Below, in pieces: positions 10,447 to 19,403 of a DNA stretch of 64,000 bases (positions are counted from its first letter, which is position 1; each line of letters begins with the position of its first letter). Source of the stretch: JADJVL01 sp046331545 (GTDB lineage: Bacteria; Acidobacteriota; Holophagae; Holophagales; Holophagaceae); assembly GCA_046331545.1 (NCBI GenBank), contig JAXLQR010000002.1:868001-932000 (forward strand), given 5' to 3'. The position numbers and the translations under genes are program-made. The notes below the pieces were generated by a model. The model was not told the DNA's origin and searched no databases. It saw nothing but the letters and a program-made list of their open reading frames with translations.

Positions 10447-13400
10447 TTGGCTTCCCACCGTCCCGTCCTCGCCGCCCCGCCGGCCCTGCTGCTCCTCCTC
10501 GCCTGCGGCGGCGGGGGAGGGGGCGGGGGCGGCACGACGCAACCCCCGGCGGCGCCGGTGATCGCGTCCTTCGCGGCGAGCCCGGCGACCCTCACCGCGG
10601 GCCAGGCCACCACGCTCTCCTGGTCGGTCAACGGGGCCACGAGCCTCAGCATCAGCCCGGGGGTGGGAACCGTGAGCGGCGGCTCGGTCCAGGTGAGCCC
10701 GGCGGCGACCACGACCTACACCCTGACGGCCAGCGGCGCGGGCGGAGCCGCGACCGCGACCGCGACCGCCACCGTCGTCCCCGCCCCGCAGGTCCTCTCC
10801 TTCACCGCCACGCCCGAGGTGGTGCCGCCCGGAGGCTCCGCGACCCTCACGGCCTCCTTCGCCAACGGTTCGGGCGCCGTGGACGGCGGCATCGGCGCCG
10901 TCACCAGCGGCGTGGGCGTCTCCACCGGCCCCCTGGCCGCTCCCCGCACCTACACCCTGACCGTCACCAACGCCGCCGGGACGTCCACCACCGCCACCGC
11001 GACCGTGGGCGTGTCCCAGGCGACCATCACCCCGGTGACCCCGGCCGATCCGGTCCGCACCGTCGGGACCACCACCGCCTTCAGCGCCTCGGTCAACGGC
11101 ATCCCCGACACCCGCGTGGCCTGGAGCGCCAGCGCGGGCGCCATCACCTCGGCGGGCGTCTGGACCGCGCCCGCCCAGCCTGGTCCCGCGACCATCACCG
11201 CCGCCAGCGTGGCGGTTCCTTCAGTGAAGGCCTCCACCACGGTCCAGGTCGTGGCGGCCCCGGAGATCGCGGCCTTCGGGGCCCAGCCCTCCACCGTGCC
11301 GCCGGGGGGTTCCGCGGTCCTGACCGCGACCTTCAGCGGCGGGACCGGAGCCGTGGACAACGGCATCGGCCCGGTCGCCAGCGGGGTGGGCGTCCCGACC
11401 GGGCCGCTGGCCTCCAGCCGCACCTACACCCTGACGGTCGCCAACGCCGCCGGGACCGCCGTCACCCGAACCACCACCGTCGGCGTGGGCACCAACGTGG
11501 AGATCCTCTCCTTCACGGCCACCCCCTCCGCGCTGACCCTCGGGGAGTCCGCCGTCCTGAAGGGCGTCTTCGTGAACGCGACGTCGGCCCAGGTGGACCA
11601 GGGGATCGGCGCGGTGGCCAGCGGGGCCGACGTCCTCGTCACGCCCTCCGGGACCACGAGCTACACCCTCACCGCCTCGGGACCCGGCGGACCCGCCGTC
11701 CGCACCGCCACCGTCACCGTGCACCCCGCTCCGGCGATCCAGGGCTTCTCCGCGCAGCCGGCCGTGGTGCCCCCCGGGACGGGCTCGACCCTCACGGCGA
11801 CCTTCACCGGCGGCACCGGGACCGTGGACCAGGGTATCGGGACGGTCGCCAGCGGCGTCGGCGTGCCCACCGGCCCCCTCGCCTCCCCCCGGACCTACAC
11901 CCTGACCGTGGCCAACCCCCTCGGCCGGACCGCCAGCGCCACCGCCTTCGTGGACCTGCTGGCGGCGCCCGCGGGCCTGGCCTACGCCACCAACCCGGCG
12001 AGCTATCCGGTCGGCGCGTCCATCCCTCCCAACGCCCCCAGCAGTTCGGGAGGCCCCGTCAGCACCTACGCGGTCTCGCCCGCCCTCCCGTCCGGCCTCA
12101 CCCTCGACCCGTCCACCGGCGTGCTGACGGGAACGCCCGGGACGGTGACCCCCCAGGCCGCGTACACCGTGACCGCGAGCAACGCCGCCGGGAGCGCCAC
12201 CGTCGACCTGGTCCTGCAGGTCGCCCCTCCCGGCCCGGTGATCACGACGGAACCCCTCGACGCCGCCGCGCAGTTCGGCGGCACCGCGACCTTCACCACC
12301 GCGGCCACGGGCTCAGGTCCGCTGGCCTACCAGTGGCGGCGCAACGGCTTCGACCTCCCCGGCGCCACGGGCGCCTCCTACACCACGCCTTCCCTCAAGG
12401 GCTCGGACCACGGCGCCACCTTCCAGGCCACGGTCCGCGACGCCTTCGGCACCGAGACGACCACACGCGCGGCGGTGCTGACGATGACCGCGGTGTTCCG
12501 GGCCGCGGGGAGCATGACCAGCCCGCGCACGGGCCATACCGCGACCCTCCTGAACAACGGCAAGGTGCTCATCGCAGGCGGCTTCGGCGGGTTCGCGCTG
12601 CTCGCCACCGCGGAACTCTACGACCCCGCCACCGGCTCCTTCGCCCCCACCGGGGGGATGACCACCGGGCGGGCGGGCCACACCGCCACGCTGCTGCCGG
12701 ACGGAAAGGTGCTGCTCGCGGGCGGGAGCTCCGCCTCGGCCTACCTCTCCAGCGCCGAGCTCTACGACCCCGCCACGGGGCTCTTCAGCCCGACCGGCGG
12801 CATGGCCGTCGCCCGGGGCGGCCATGCCGCGCTCCTGCTGCCCGGCGGGAAGGTGCTGGTGGTCGGCGGCTACGACGGCTCGGCGAGCCTGGCCCAGGCG
12901 GAGCTCTACGACCCCGCGGGCGGCACTTTCGCGCCCTCGGGTCCCCTCGGGACGCCGCGGGTCGGCCACACGGCCACCCTCCTCCCCGACGGGCGCGTGC
13001 TGGTGGCCGGGGGCCGGAACGGCACCACCTACCTCGCCTCGGCGGAACTGCGGGACGGCGGGACGGGGCTCTTCTCGCCGACGGGCGCCATGGCGGGCAT
13101 CCGCTCCGGGCACACCGCCACCCTCCTGGGCGGCGGGCTCGTGCTGGTGGCGGGCGGGAGCACCACCGGCGCGGCCGGAGGCAGCGTCGCGAGCGCGGAG
13201 TTGTTCAATCCCGCCTCGGGCTCCTTCGCGCCGGCGGGCGCCCTCGGCGCGGCCCGGGCGGGCCACCAGGCCTCCCTGCTCCCCGACGGCCGGGTCCTCG
13301 TCACCGGGGGCTCCAACACCGAGCCCCTCGCGGCCTCCGAGCTCTACGACCCGTCCGGGAACGCGTTCCAGGCCGCCGACGCCATGGCCTTCGCGCGCTT

Positions 13401-13509
13401 CTACCACACCGCGACGGTCCTGCCGGCGGGCCGGGTCCTCGTCGTCGGGGGCTTCAACACCCCCGCCTCGAGCAGCGTCCTGGCCAGCGCGGAGCGCTAC
13501 GAGCCCTGA
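10447..13509 (+). CDS. Ig-like and seven-Kelch-repeat lipoprotein
   Basis: About 1020 residues. The signal peptide ends in a lipobox (LLLLLAC) followed by a poly-Gly linker, so it is predicted to be a surface or periplasmic lipoprotein. Next come several Ig-like modules of about 80-90 residues; three share the VVPPGGSATLTASF...TGPLA..RTYTLTVAN pattern. A putative Ig (He_PIG-type) and another Ig module follow. The last 335 residues hold seven Kelch-type units (..R.GHTATLLPDGKVLVAGG...AELYDP), which fits a seven-bladed propeller. The TTG at 10447, with GGAG five bases upstream, gives an ideal signal peptide; the ATG at 10414 is the alternative. Likely binding or adhesion; no catalytic residues are evident. 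Confidence 0.88.
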   Translation: MASHRPVLAAPPALLLLLACGGGGGGGGGTTQPPAAPVIASFAASPATLTAGQATTLSWSVNGATSLSISPGVGTVSGGSVQVSPAATTTYTLTASGAGGAATATATATVVPAPQVLSFTATPEVVPPGGSATLTASFANGSGAVDGGIGAVTSGVGVSTGPLAAPRTYTLTVTNAAGTSTTATATVGVSQATITPVTPADPVRTVGTTTAFSASVNGIPDTRVAWSASAGAITSAGVWTAPAQPGPATITAASVAVPSVKASTTVQVVAAPEIAAFGAQPSTVPPGGSAVLTATFSGGTGAVDNGIGPVASGVGVPTGPLASSRTYTLTVANAAGTAVTRTTTVGVGTNVEILSFTATPSALTLGESAVLKGVFVNATSAQVDQGIGAVASGADVLVTPSGTTSYTLTASGPGGPAVRTATVTVHPAPAIQGFSAQPAVVPPGTGSTLTATFTGGTGTVDQGIGTVASGVGVPTGPLASPRTYTLTVANPLGRTASATAFVDLLAAPAGLAYATNPASYPVGASIPPNAPSSSGGPVSTYAVSPALPSGLTLDPSTGVLTGTPGTVTPQAAYTVTASNAAGSATVDLVLQVAPPGPVITTEPLDAAAQFGGTATFTTAATGSGPLAYQWRRNGFDLPGATGASYTTPSLKGSDHGATFQATVRDAFGTETTTRAAVLTMTAVFRAAGSMTSPRTGHTATLLNNGKVLIAGGFGGFALLATAELYDPATGSFAPTGGMTTGRAGHTATLLPDGKVLLAGGSSASAYLSSAELYDPATGLFSPTGGMAVARGGHAALLLPGGKVLVVGGYDGSASLAQAELYDPAGGTFAPSGPLGTPRVGHTATLLPDGRVLVAGGRNGTTYLASAELRDGGTGLFSPTGAMAGIRSGHTATLLGGGLVLVAGGSTTGAAGGSVASAELFNPASGSFAPAGALGAARAGHQASLLPDGRVLVTGGSNTEPLAASELYDPSGNAFQAADAMAFARFYHTATVLPAGRVLVVGGFNTPASSSVLASAERYEP

Positions 13510-13516
13510 CACGGCC

Positions 13517-16500
13517 TCAGAACTGGAAGCCGGCGGAGACCAGGATCCCGGTGAGGTCGGTCTGCTCCTCCTCCCGGGTCCGCCGCTTCCCGAACAGCCG
13601 CTTGGCGTCGAGGGCGTACTCGAGCTTGATGGGGAGGCCGAACTTCAGGATGAGCCCCACGCCGACGGCGGTGCGGAAGGGCGGATAGGGCGCGGGGGTG
13701 CGGTAGCCCGGGTTGGACGGGTCGGGATGCCGGTCGCCGGGGTGGATGGTGCGGTAGACCTGGCCGCTGTCGATGAAGGTCTCGCCCCACAGCCAGGAGG
13801 CGTAGAGCGGGAAGCGGTACTCCACGTTCACGAGGGCCAGGGCCTGGCCGCCCGCGGGCACGTCCAGGTACACCAGGTTGCCGTCGGGCCCCACCTTCTG
13901 GCGCCCCGTGGCGGGGTCGAGCTCCGGCACCGAGAGCCGGGGTCCCAGGGCGTCCGGCTCGACGCCGCGGTGGGTGAAGGGTCCACCGGCGAAGAAGCGC
14001 TCGGAGAGGGGGAAACGCTCCGCGGTGGACGCCGTCGGGTTCGCCACGCCCAGCCTCAGGCCGAGGACCGCGACGCCCCCGGAGGCGTTCTGCCCCAGGG
14101 GCCAGTTCCACTGGTGGCGCGCGTCCAGCTTCACGAAGCTGGTGTTGCGCGACGTTCCGAAGAGCTGGTTGGCGAACTCCATGCGGATGGAGAGGAAGGT
14201 GCCCCGGGTGGGGTCGAAGGAGTTGTCCCGGGTATCCCGCACGAAGCGGGCGAAGGGGGCGGAGATCACCACGCGGCCGTCGGGGAACTGGGAATTCTTG
14301 AAGTAGTCGGGATCCTCCGCCACCACCTGGAGGCCCACGTCCACCCGCTCGTAGCGGTGTCCGACCTGGATCACCCGCTGGCCGTCGAGCCGCCAGTCGA
14401 AGGTGTTCAGCACGCGCCGGCGGCGGAACTCGTAGGTGTTCTGGCGCTCCACGATGTAGGCGGCCTCGATACGGTACTGGGTGCGGTCCGGGACCCAGGT
14501 CCCCAGGAGGGCCGGCGAGAAGCGGGGATCGGTGTAGCCCAGCGAGTAGATGTCGATGGAGCGCGGGAACGCGCCCGTCGGGAAGGTCTCCCGGAGCTTC
14601 GCCGAATCGAGGGTGGCGTCGCTGGCCCGGAAGCCGAAGTCCACGCTGCGGCCCATGCCGCCGACGTTGAGCCGCTGCACGCCCGAGCCGAGGTGGTAGC
14701 CCTGGCTGCGGTCATAGCCGAAGCTGTGGCTGAAGACCCAGGGGCTGCGCTCGTTGACCCGGAGGGCCAGGCTGCCCTCCCCCTGCCCCGGGAGGGTCTC
14801 CAGGTCCACCCGCTGGAAGGCGCCGAGGTTCGCCACCCGGGCCTGGGCCTGGCCCAGGCCCTCCGGTGAGAGGGGCTTCCCGGGCTCCAGTTCCGCCTCG
14901 CGGAGGATGGCGCGGGCGCGGGTCCGGTCGCTGCCCTGGACCACGAGGCGCTCGATCCGGGTCCTCGGCGCGTCGGGGATGCCCACCCGGATGCCGAGGG
15001 TGCCGTCGGCCTCGTCGAAGTCCAGGGTCTCCCGCCCCCGCTGGACGCCCAGCGCCGAGAGACGGGCCCGCATGGCCGCGACCGCCAGCACCAGGTCCCC
15101 CTTCACGTAGGGAAGGGGGACGGCGGGCCGGAGGGTGACCGCCACGCGCCCGTCGCGGGCGGGCCCGAGCTCGAGGCGGGCCAGGGTCCCCGCCGTGGGC
15201 GCGCGGTCGCTCTCGAAGACGCGGACCGAGCCGTCCGCGGGCTCCCCGCTCCGGCGCCGGGGGGGGCGCTCGCCGAGGAGGGGCAGCAGGTCCTCGCCGA
15301 AGGCCCAGGGGTCGTAGGGCGCCGCGGCGGGCAGCTCGACCCGCACCTCCCGCAGCAGGCGGCGCGGGCCCTCCCGGATCGTCAGGGCCTGCACCCAGCG
15401 CCCCTGCTCCCGCACCGGGACGGCGCGACGGACGCGCACCTCGCTGAATCCGGCCCGCAGGTAGTGGGCCTTGACGCGGTCCTCCAGCCCCTGCAGGAGG
15501 TCGGGGTTCGCCTTGGGCGCCCCCCAGCCGCCGAACCAGCCCGTGGGAAGTCCCGCGGCCTCCCGCAGCTCCGCCTCGCCGAGGGCCTCGTTCCCCTCGA
15601 AGCGCAGGGCCGCCACCACCACGGAGGGTCCGGGCCGGATGCTGTAGGTGATGCGCACCCGCTCGGGGCGGGCCTCCGTGCCCGCCAGCACCTCCCGGCG
15701 ATGGCTGACGGAGGGGTCGAGACAGCCCTGCTGCCTCAGGTAGCGGAAGATCCGCCGGTCCCCCTCGTCCAGGAGTTCGGGGCCGTAGCGTTCGGCGCGC
15801 GACAGGGGCGCCAGGGCCTCGATGCCGCCGAAGCCGAGGGAGGCTCCTTCGGACCGCAGCTCCACCACGGGGCCCGGATGGACCTGGAGCCGCAGCTTCC
15901 CGTCCTCGCGGTACTGGAGTTCGGCGCGCCACTCGTAGCGGTGGTCCTTGAGGAAGCGCTTCCGCAGCCGTGCCAGGGCCTCCCGCCGGAAGGCCAGGGT
16001 CCACAGCGTCCGTCCGGGTTCCGCGCCGACGAGCTTCCAGAGGGCCGCCGGGCCGTAGGGCCCGGGCTCTCCGTCGAGCTCCAGGGCCGCGATGCGGGCG
16101 GGGGCGCCGCGCCGGACCGTGAACACGAGACCGGTGCCGCCCCCCGTGGCCTCCACGGCCACGGTGGCGGAGGGGAAGCCCGCGGCCCGGAGGACCTGCT
16201 CCGCCCGGTCCCGCCAGGCCTCCCGCCGGGCCAGTCCGGCCCGGACGCCCCGGCGCACCTCGGGGAAGATCGTCCGGACCGGAGGGCCGAGGGCCGCGCC
16301 GTCGTCACGGACGGTCCAGGATCCCAGCTCCGGCCAGGGGGTCAGGCGGATGCGCGCGACCTCGCCCGCCCGGGCCTCCACGGCCACGTCGCTGAACCGG
16401 TCCGTGGCCCGGATCGCCTCCAGGGCCGGCCCCAGGGCCTCGGGGCCGGGAACCCGGCCCGCCGCGGCCGCGGCGAAGGCCCGGTCATCGGCGGTCCCGC

Positions 16501-16627
16501 CAAGGAACTCCAGCCGAAGGCCGGGAGCCGAGGGCGCCTGGGCGGCCGCGGCGACGCCCAGGACGGCCAGCGCCGTCCCCCGGGCCAGGCCGGTCGCGGC
16601 CCTCCGGGACGGGGCGTCGGGAGCCAC
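13517..16627 (-). CDS. BamA/TamA-family outer-membrane protein
   Basis: 1036 residues: signal peptide, a long periplasmic region with several POTRA-like units (two clear ones at about 330-410 and 610-680), then an Omp85-type barrel from about 690 ending in the aromatic AGFQF. The barrel carries the DNSFDPTRGTFLS signature strand and an FTHRGVEP segment that corresponds to the conserved (V/I)RG(F/Y) of lid loop 6. Omp85 proteins insert or export outer-membrane proteins; this one is longer than typical BamA (about 800) and the N-terminal part is divergent, so it may be a second, specialised paralogue. The GTG start at 16627 lies 8 bases after the STAS gene stop, so the two form an operon. Confidence 0.87.
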   Translation of the reverse strand: MAPDAPSRRAATGLARGTALAVLGVAAAAQAPSAPGLRLEFLGGTADDRAFAAAAAGRVPGPEALGPALEAIRATDRFSDVAVEARAGEVARIRLTPWPELGSWTVRDDGAALGPPVRTIFPEVRRGVRAGLARREAWRDRAEQVLRAAGFPSATVAVEATGGGTGLVFTVRRGAPARIAALELDGEPGPYGPAALWKLVGAEPGRTLWTLAFRREALARLRKRFLKDHRYEWRAELQYREDGKLRLQVHPGPVVELRSEGASLGFGGIEALAPLSRAERYGPELLDEGDRRIFRYLRQQGCLDPSVSHRREVLAGTEARPERVRITYSIRPGPSVVVAALRFEGNEALGEAELREAAGLPTGWFGGWGAPKANPDLLQGLEDRVKAHYLRAGFSEVRVRRAVPVREQGRWVQALTIREGPRRLLREVRVELPAAAPYDPWAFGEDLLPLLGERPPRRRSGEPADGSVRVFESDRAPTAGTLARLELGPARDGRVAVTLRPAVPLPYVKGDLVLAVAAMRARLSALGVQRGRETLDFDEADGTLGIRVGIPDAPRTRIERLVVQGSDRTRARAILREAELEPGKPLSPEGLGQAQARVANLGAFQRVDLETLPGQGEGSLALRVNERSPWVFSHSFGYDRSQGYHLGSGVQRLNVGGMGRSVDFGFRASDATLDSAKLRETFPTGAFPRSIDIYSLGYTDPRFSPALLGTWVPDRTQYRIEAAYIVERQNTYEFRRRRVLNTFDWRLDGQRVIQVGHRYERVDVGLQVVAEDPDYFKNSQFPDGRVVISAPFARFVRDTRDNSFDPTRGTFLSIRMEFANQLFGTSRNTSFVKLDARHQWNWPLGQNASGGVAVLGLRLGVANPTASTAERFPLSERFFAGGPFTHRGVEPDALGPRLSVPELDPATGRQKVGPDGNLVYLDVPAGGQALALVNVEYRFPLYASWLWGETFIDSGQVYRTIHPGDRHPDPSNPGYRTPAPYPPFRTAVGVGLILKFGLPIKLEYALDAKRLFGKRRTREEEQTDLTGILVSAGFQF

Positions 16628-16635
16628 CGTCCCCC

Positions 16636-16971
16636 TCAGAAGGCGGCGAGGGACTCTTCCTCGGTGTCCTTCACGTCGAAGACGGAGTGGAGGCTGGTCA
16701 TGGTGATGAGGCTGAAGATGCGGCTGTTCATCCCGCAGATCTTCAGCTCGCCGCCCTTGTTCTTGATGCTGGTGTAGCAGCCCACCAGTTCGCCCACGCC
16801 CGAGGAGTCCAGGTAGCTCACCTTCGAGAAGTTGATGAGCACCTTCCGGCCGCCCTGCTCGAGGGCCGTGCGGACGGCCTCGCCCAGCTCCTGGTCGCCG
16901 TCGCCCAGGGTGATCTTGCCCTCGGGGTAGAGGATCGTCACGTCGTTGTGGGTGCGGGTGGTCATTTTCAT
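16636..16971 (-). CDS. STAS-domain anti-sigma factor antagonist
   Basis: 111 residues, a complete single STAS domain. The segment KVLINFSKVSYLDSSGVGELVGCYTSIKNKGGELKICG carries the DSSG motif with the Ser that is phosphorylated by a partner switch kinase in SpoIIAA/RsbV-type proteins. No anti-sigma kinase or phosphatase is adjacent. Start at the ATG at 16971 with GAGG 8 nt upstream; a second ATG two codons later is possible. It is the first gene of an operon with the BamA-like gene. A candidate promoter lies 26 nt upstream. Confidence 0.92.
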   Translation of the reverse strand: MKMTTRTHNDVTILYPEGKITLGDGDQELGEAVRTALEQGGRKVLINFSKVSYLDSSGVGELVGCYTSIKNKGGELKICGMNSRIFSLITMTSLHSVFDVKDTEEESLAAF

Positions 16972-16996
16972 CGGGCGCCTCGCGGGTTGTTCCGGG

Positions 16997-17024
16997 AGTG
17001 TATCAACCGGCCGCCGCAAGGCAA
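16997..17024 (-). promoter_or_regulatory. Candidate promoter of the STAS operon
   Basis: Read on the minus strand: TTGCCT (17024-17019), 16 bases, TACACT (17002-16997), 25 bases before the STAS start. It lies in the short divergent region shared with the response-regulator gene. Confidence 0.35.
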
Positions 17025-17081
17025 TAGCACGCACTGGTTTCCGCCGCTATGCTGCCAGTTCAGTTCCCTTCCTCCTGACCG

Positions 17082-17813
17082 ATGACCAACCCCTTCGAAC
17101 CGACCCTCGGCGCCCCGGGCCACATCCTCGTGGTGGACGACCAGCCCGACAACCTCCGGGTGCTGAGCCTGGAGCTGCGGGGGCATCCCTTCGTGCTGAC
17201 CCTGGCCGCGGGGGCCGAGGAGGCCCTCACCTACACGGGACGGCAGGCCTTCGAAGGGATCCTCCTGGATGTCAGCCTCCCCGGGGTCGACGGGGTGGAA
17301 CTCTGCCGGCGCCTCCACGAGCTGCCCCTGAACGCCCGGACGCCGGTGATCTTCCTCAGCGCGCTGCGCGTGGGCGACGCGTGGGTGGCGCGCGGCCTGG
17401 AGGCCGGCGGGCTGGACTACCTCACCAAGCCCTACGCCTTCCAGGAGCTGCTCGCGAAGCTCAAGCTCATGGTCCGGCTCGGGCGCCAGGAGCAGGCCCT
17501 GCTCCGGGAGGCCCGGCAGCGCACCCTCCTGGAGGTGGCCGGCGGCGCCGCCCACGAGCTGGCCCAGCCCCTGGCCACCGCCCGCATCCTCTCCGACCTC
17601 CTCGTGGACGCGGGCGGCGCCCTGAACCTCCAGCAGGCCCGCGCCCTGCGGGACAGCCTCGACCACGCCTGCACCATCCTGCGCAAGCTGCAGGACCTGG
17701 ACGGCTACGCCACCAAGCCCTACGCCCGGGGCGACATCATGGACCTGGGGGAGGCCGAGCCCGGCGAGACCACCGCGGCCATCCCGCTCCAGCTCGACCT
17801 GCCAGGCGCCTGA
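17082..17813 (+). CDS. Response regulator with HisKA-like C-terminus, no ATPase domain
   Basis: 243 residues. The N-terminal REC domain is intact: acidic pair in VVDDQ (residues 18-22), phosphoacceptor Asp in ILLDVSLPGVDG (about residue 63), the Ser of IFLSALR and the Lys of YLTKPY. After a helical linker (about 125-150) comes VAGGAAHELAQPLATARILSDLL, which matches the H-box of a HisKA dimerisation domain (HEL..PL). The chain then ends without N, G1 or G2 boxes. It could act as a phosphotransfer protein or as a dimerising regulator. Divergent from the STAS operon; 56 bases before ispG. Confidence 0.85.
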   Translation: MTNPFEPTLGAPGHILVVDDQPDNLRVLSLELRGHPFVLTLAAGAEEALTYTGRQAFEGILLDVSLPGVDGVELCRRLHELPLNARTPVIFLSALRVGDAWVARGLEAGGLDYLTKPYAFQELLAKLKLMVRLGRQEQALLREARQRTLLEVAGGAAHELAQPLATARILSDLLVDAGGALNLQQARALRDSLDHACTILRKLQDLDGYATKPYARGDIMDLGEAEPGETTAAIPLQLDLPGA

Positions 17814-17869
17814 GGGGCCGCCCGGGCGCGGTAGACTGGAGGTTCGGCCTCCGGGCCGCGCGAGGCCCC

Positions 17870-18973
17870 ATGTCCGACCAGCTCCAGCCCCTGTCCCCGA
17901 GGCGCAAGACCCGCCAGATCATGGTGGGCAAGGTGCCCGTGGGCGGGGACGCCCCCATCACCGTCCAGAGCATGACCAAGACCGACACCCGGGACGTGGA
18001 GGCCACCGTCAGCCAGATCTACAGCTACGCCGGCGCCGGCTGCGAGATCGTGCGGGTGAGCGTCCCGACCAAGAAGGCCGGGGAGGTCTTCCACGAGATC
18101 ACGGCCCGCTCGCCCATCCCGGTGGTGGCCGACATCCACTTCGACTACCGCCTGGCCCTGGTGGCCGCCGACGGCGGCGCCGCCTGCCTGCGCATCAACC
18201 CCGGCAACATCGGCGGCCAGGACCGCGTCCGCGCGGTGGTGGACAAGGCCGGCGAGAAGGGCATCCCCATCCGCATCGGCGTGAACGGCGGCAGCCTGGA
18301 GAAGGACCTCCTCGAGAAGTTCGGCACCGCCACGCCGGAGGCCATGGTGGAGAGCGCCCTGCGCCATCTCGAGATGCTGGAGAAGGAGGGCTTCTACAAC
18401 ACCAAGATCAGCCTCAAGGCCAGCGACGTGGTGCGCACGGTGGCGGCCTACCGGCTGCTCGCGAAGCAGGTGGACTACCCGTTCCACCTGGGCGTCACCG
18501 AGGCGGGCACGCCCTTCGGCGGCACCATCCGCAGCAGCATCGGCATGGGCATCCTGCTCGGCGAAGGCATCGGCGACACCATCCGCGTGAGCCTCACCGG
18601 CGACGGCGAGGAGGAGTGCCGGGTGGGCCACGAGATGCTGCGGGCCCTGGCCCTTCGGGAAGGCGGCATCCGCATGGTGAGCTGCCCCTCCTGCGGCCGC
18701 GTCCAGATCGACCTCAACCGCGTGGCCAACGAGATCGAGGCCGGCCTCAAGGCCATCAACCACGAGGGCATCACCTACGCGGTCATGGGCTGCGTGGTGA
18801 ACGGCCCCGGCGAGGCCAAGGACGCGGACCTGGGCGTGGCCGGCGGCGCCGGCGAAGGCCTGATCTACCGCCGTGGCGAGCTCATCCGGAAGGTGAAGGA
18901 GGAGGACCTCGTCCCCGCCTTCCTGGAGGAGGCGAAGAAGTACAAGGCGGAACTCGAGACCGCCGGTGCCTGA
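17870..18973 (+). CDS. ispG: 4-hydroxy-3-methylbut-2-enyl diphosphate synthase
   Basis: 367 residues, the length of the short bacterial (IspG/GcpE) form. It reduces MEcPP to HMBPP, the penultimate step of the MEP isoprenoid pathway, in the cytosol, using a [4Fe-4S] cluster. The TIM-barrel start is seen in RRKTRQIMVGKVPVGGDAP and QSMTKTDT, with LRINPGNIG and TGDGEEE following. The C-terminal cluster ligands are the two Cys in SCPSCGR and the Cys in MGCVVNGPGEA. Start at ATG 17870 after a TAGACT hexamer at 17832. The end overlaps yidD by 8 bases. Confidence 0.97.
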   Translation: MSDQLQPLSPRRKTRQIMVGKVPVGGDAPITVQSMTKTDTRDVEATVSQIYSYAGAGCEIVRVSVPTKKAGEVFHEITARSPIPVVADIHFDYRLALVAADGGAACLRINPGNIGGQDRVRAVVDKAGEKGIPIRIGVNGGSLEKDLLEKFGTATPEAMVESALRHLEMLEKEGFYNTKISLKASDVVRTVAAYRLLAKQVDYPFHLGVTEAGTPFGGTIRSSIGMGILLGEGIGDTIRVSLTGDGEEECRVGHEMLRALALREGGIRMVSCPSCGRVQIDLNRVANEIEAGLKAINHEGITYAVMGCVVNGPGEAKDADLGVAGGAGEGLIYRRGELIRKVKEEDLVPAFLEEAKKYKAELETAGA

Positions 18974-19397
18974 GGCGGAGCCCGCGCCCGTGCCCGTCCC
19001 CATGGCGATGCCCCCGTGGAAGCTCTGGGCCTGGGAGCATCCCTTCCTCGTCCTCTTCGCCTACCTCTGCGTGGAGGCCCTCCTGCCGGTGCGCTTCCAG
19101 CCTTCGGCCTGGCTCGCCCGGGGCGCCATCCGGGCCTACCAGGTCACCCTCAGCCCGATCCTCGGCGGCGCGTGCAAGTTCCATCCGAGCTGCAGCCACT
19201 ACGGGCTGGGCTGCGTCCGCACGCACGGGACGCTGAAGGGCGGCGTCCTCACGACGATGCGGCTGATCCGCTGCTCGCCGCTCACGGACGGCGGCGTGGA
19301 CCCGGTGCCGGACAAGCCCGAAAGCGCGGCCTGCCCGCGGTGCGGGGTGAAGCATCCGGGGCCGCTGGAGGTGCCGCCGGCCCTGGCCGGGAAGTGA
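18966..19397 (+). CDS. yidD: YidD-family membrane insertion factor with extensions
   Basis: The core (about residues 53-111) is YidD: AIRAYQVTLSPILGGACKFHPSCSHYGL, then the GTLKGGVLTTMRLIRCSP segment and GGVDPVP. YidD helps YidC insert inner-membrane proteins. The family is normally 70-90 residues; this protein has 143 because of an N-terminal extension with a hydrophobic helix (about 22-43) and a C-terminal tail with one CPRCG motif. The GTG at 18966 overlaps the ispG stop; an ATG at 19002 also fits. The usual rpmH/rnpA/yidC neighbours are absent. Confidence 0.87.
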   Translation: MPEAEPAPVPVPMAMPPWKLWAWEHPFLVLFAYLCVEALLPVRFQPSAWLARGAIRAYQVTLSPILGGACKFHPSCSHYGLGCVRTHGTLKGGVLTTMRLIRCSPLTDGGVDPVPDKPESAACPRCGVKHPGPLEVPPALAGK

Positions 19398-19403
19398 GCC
19401 GCC

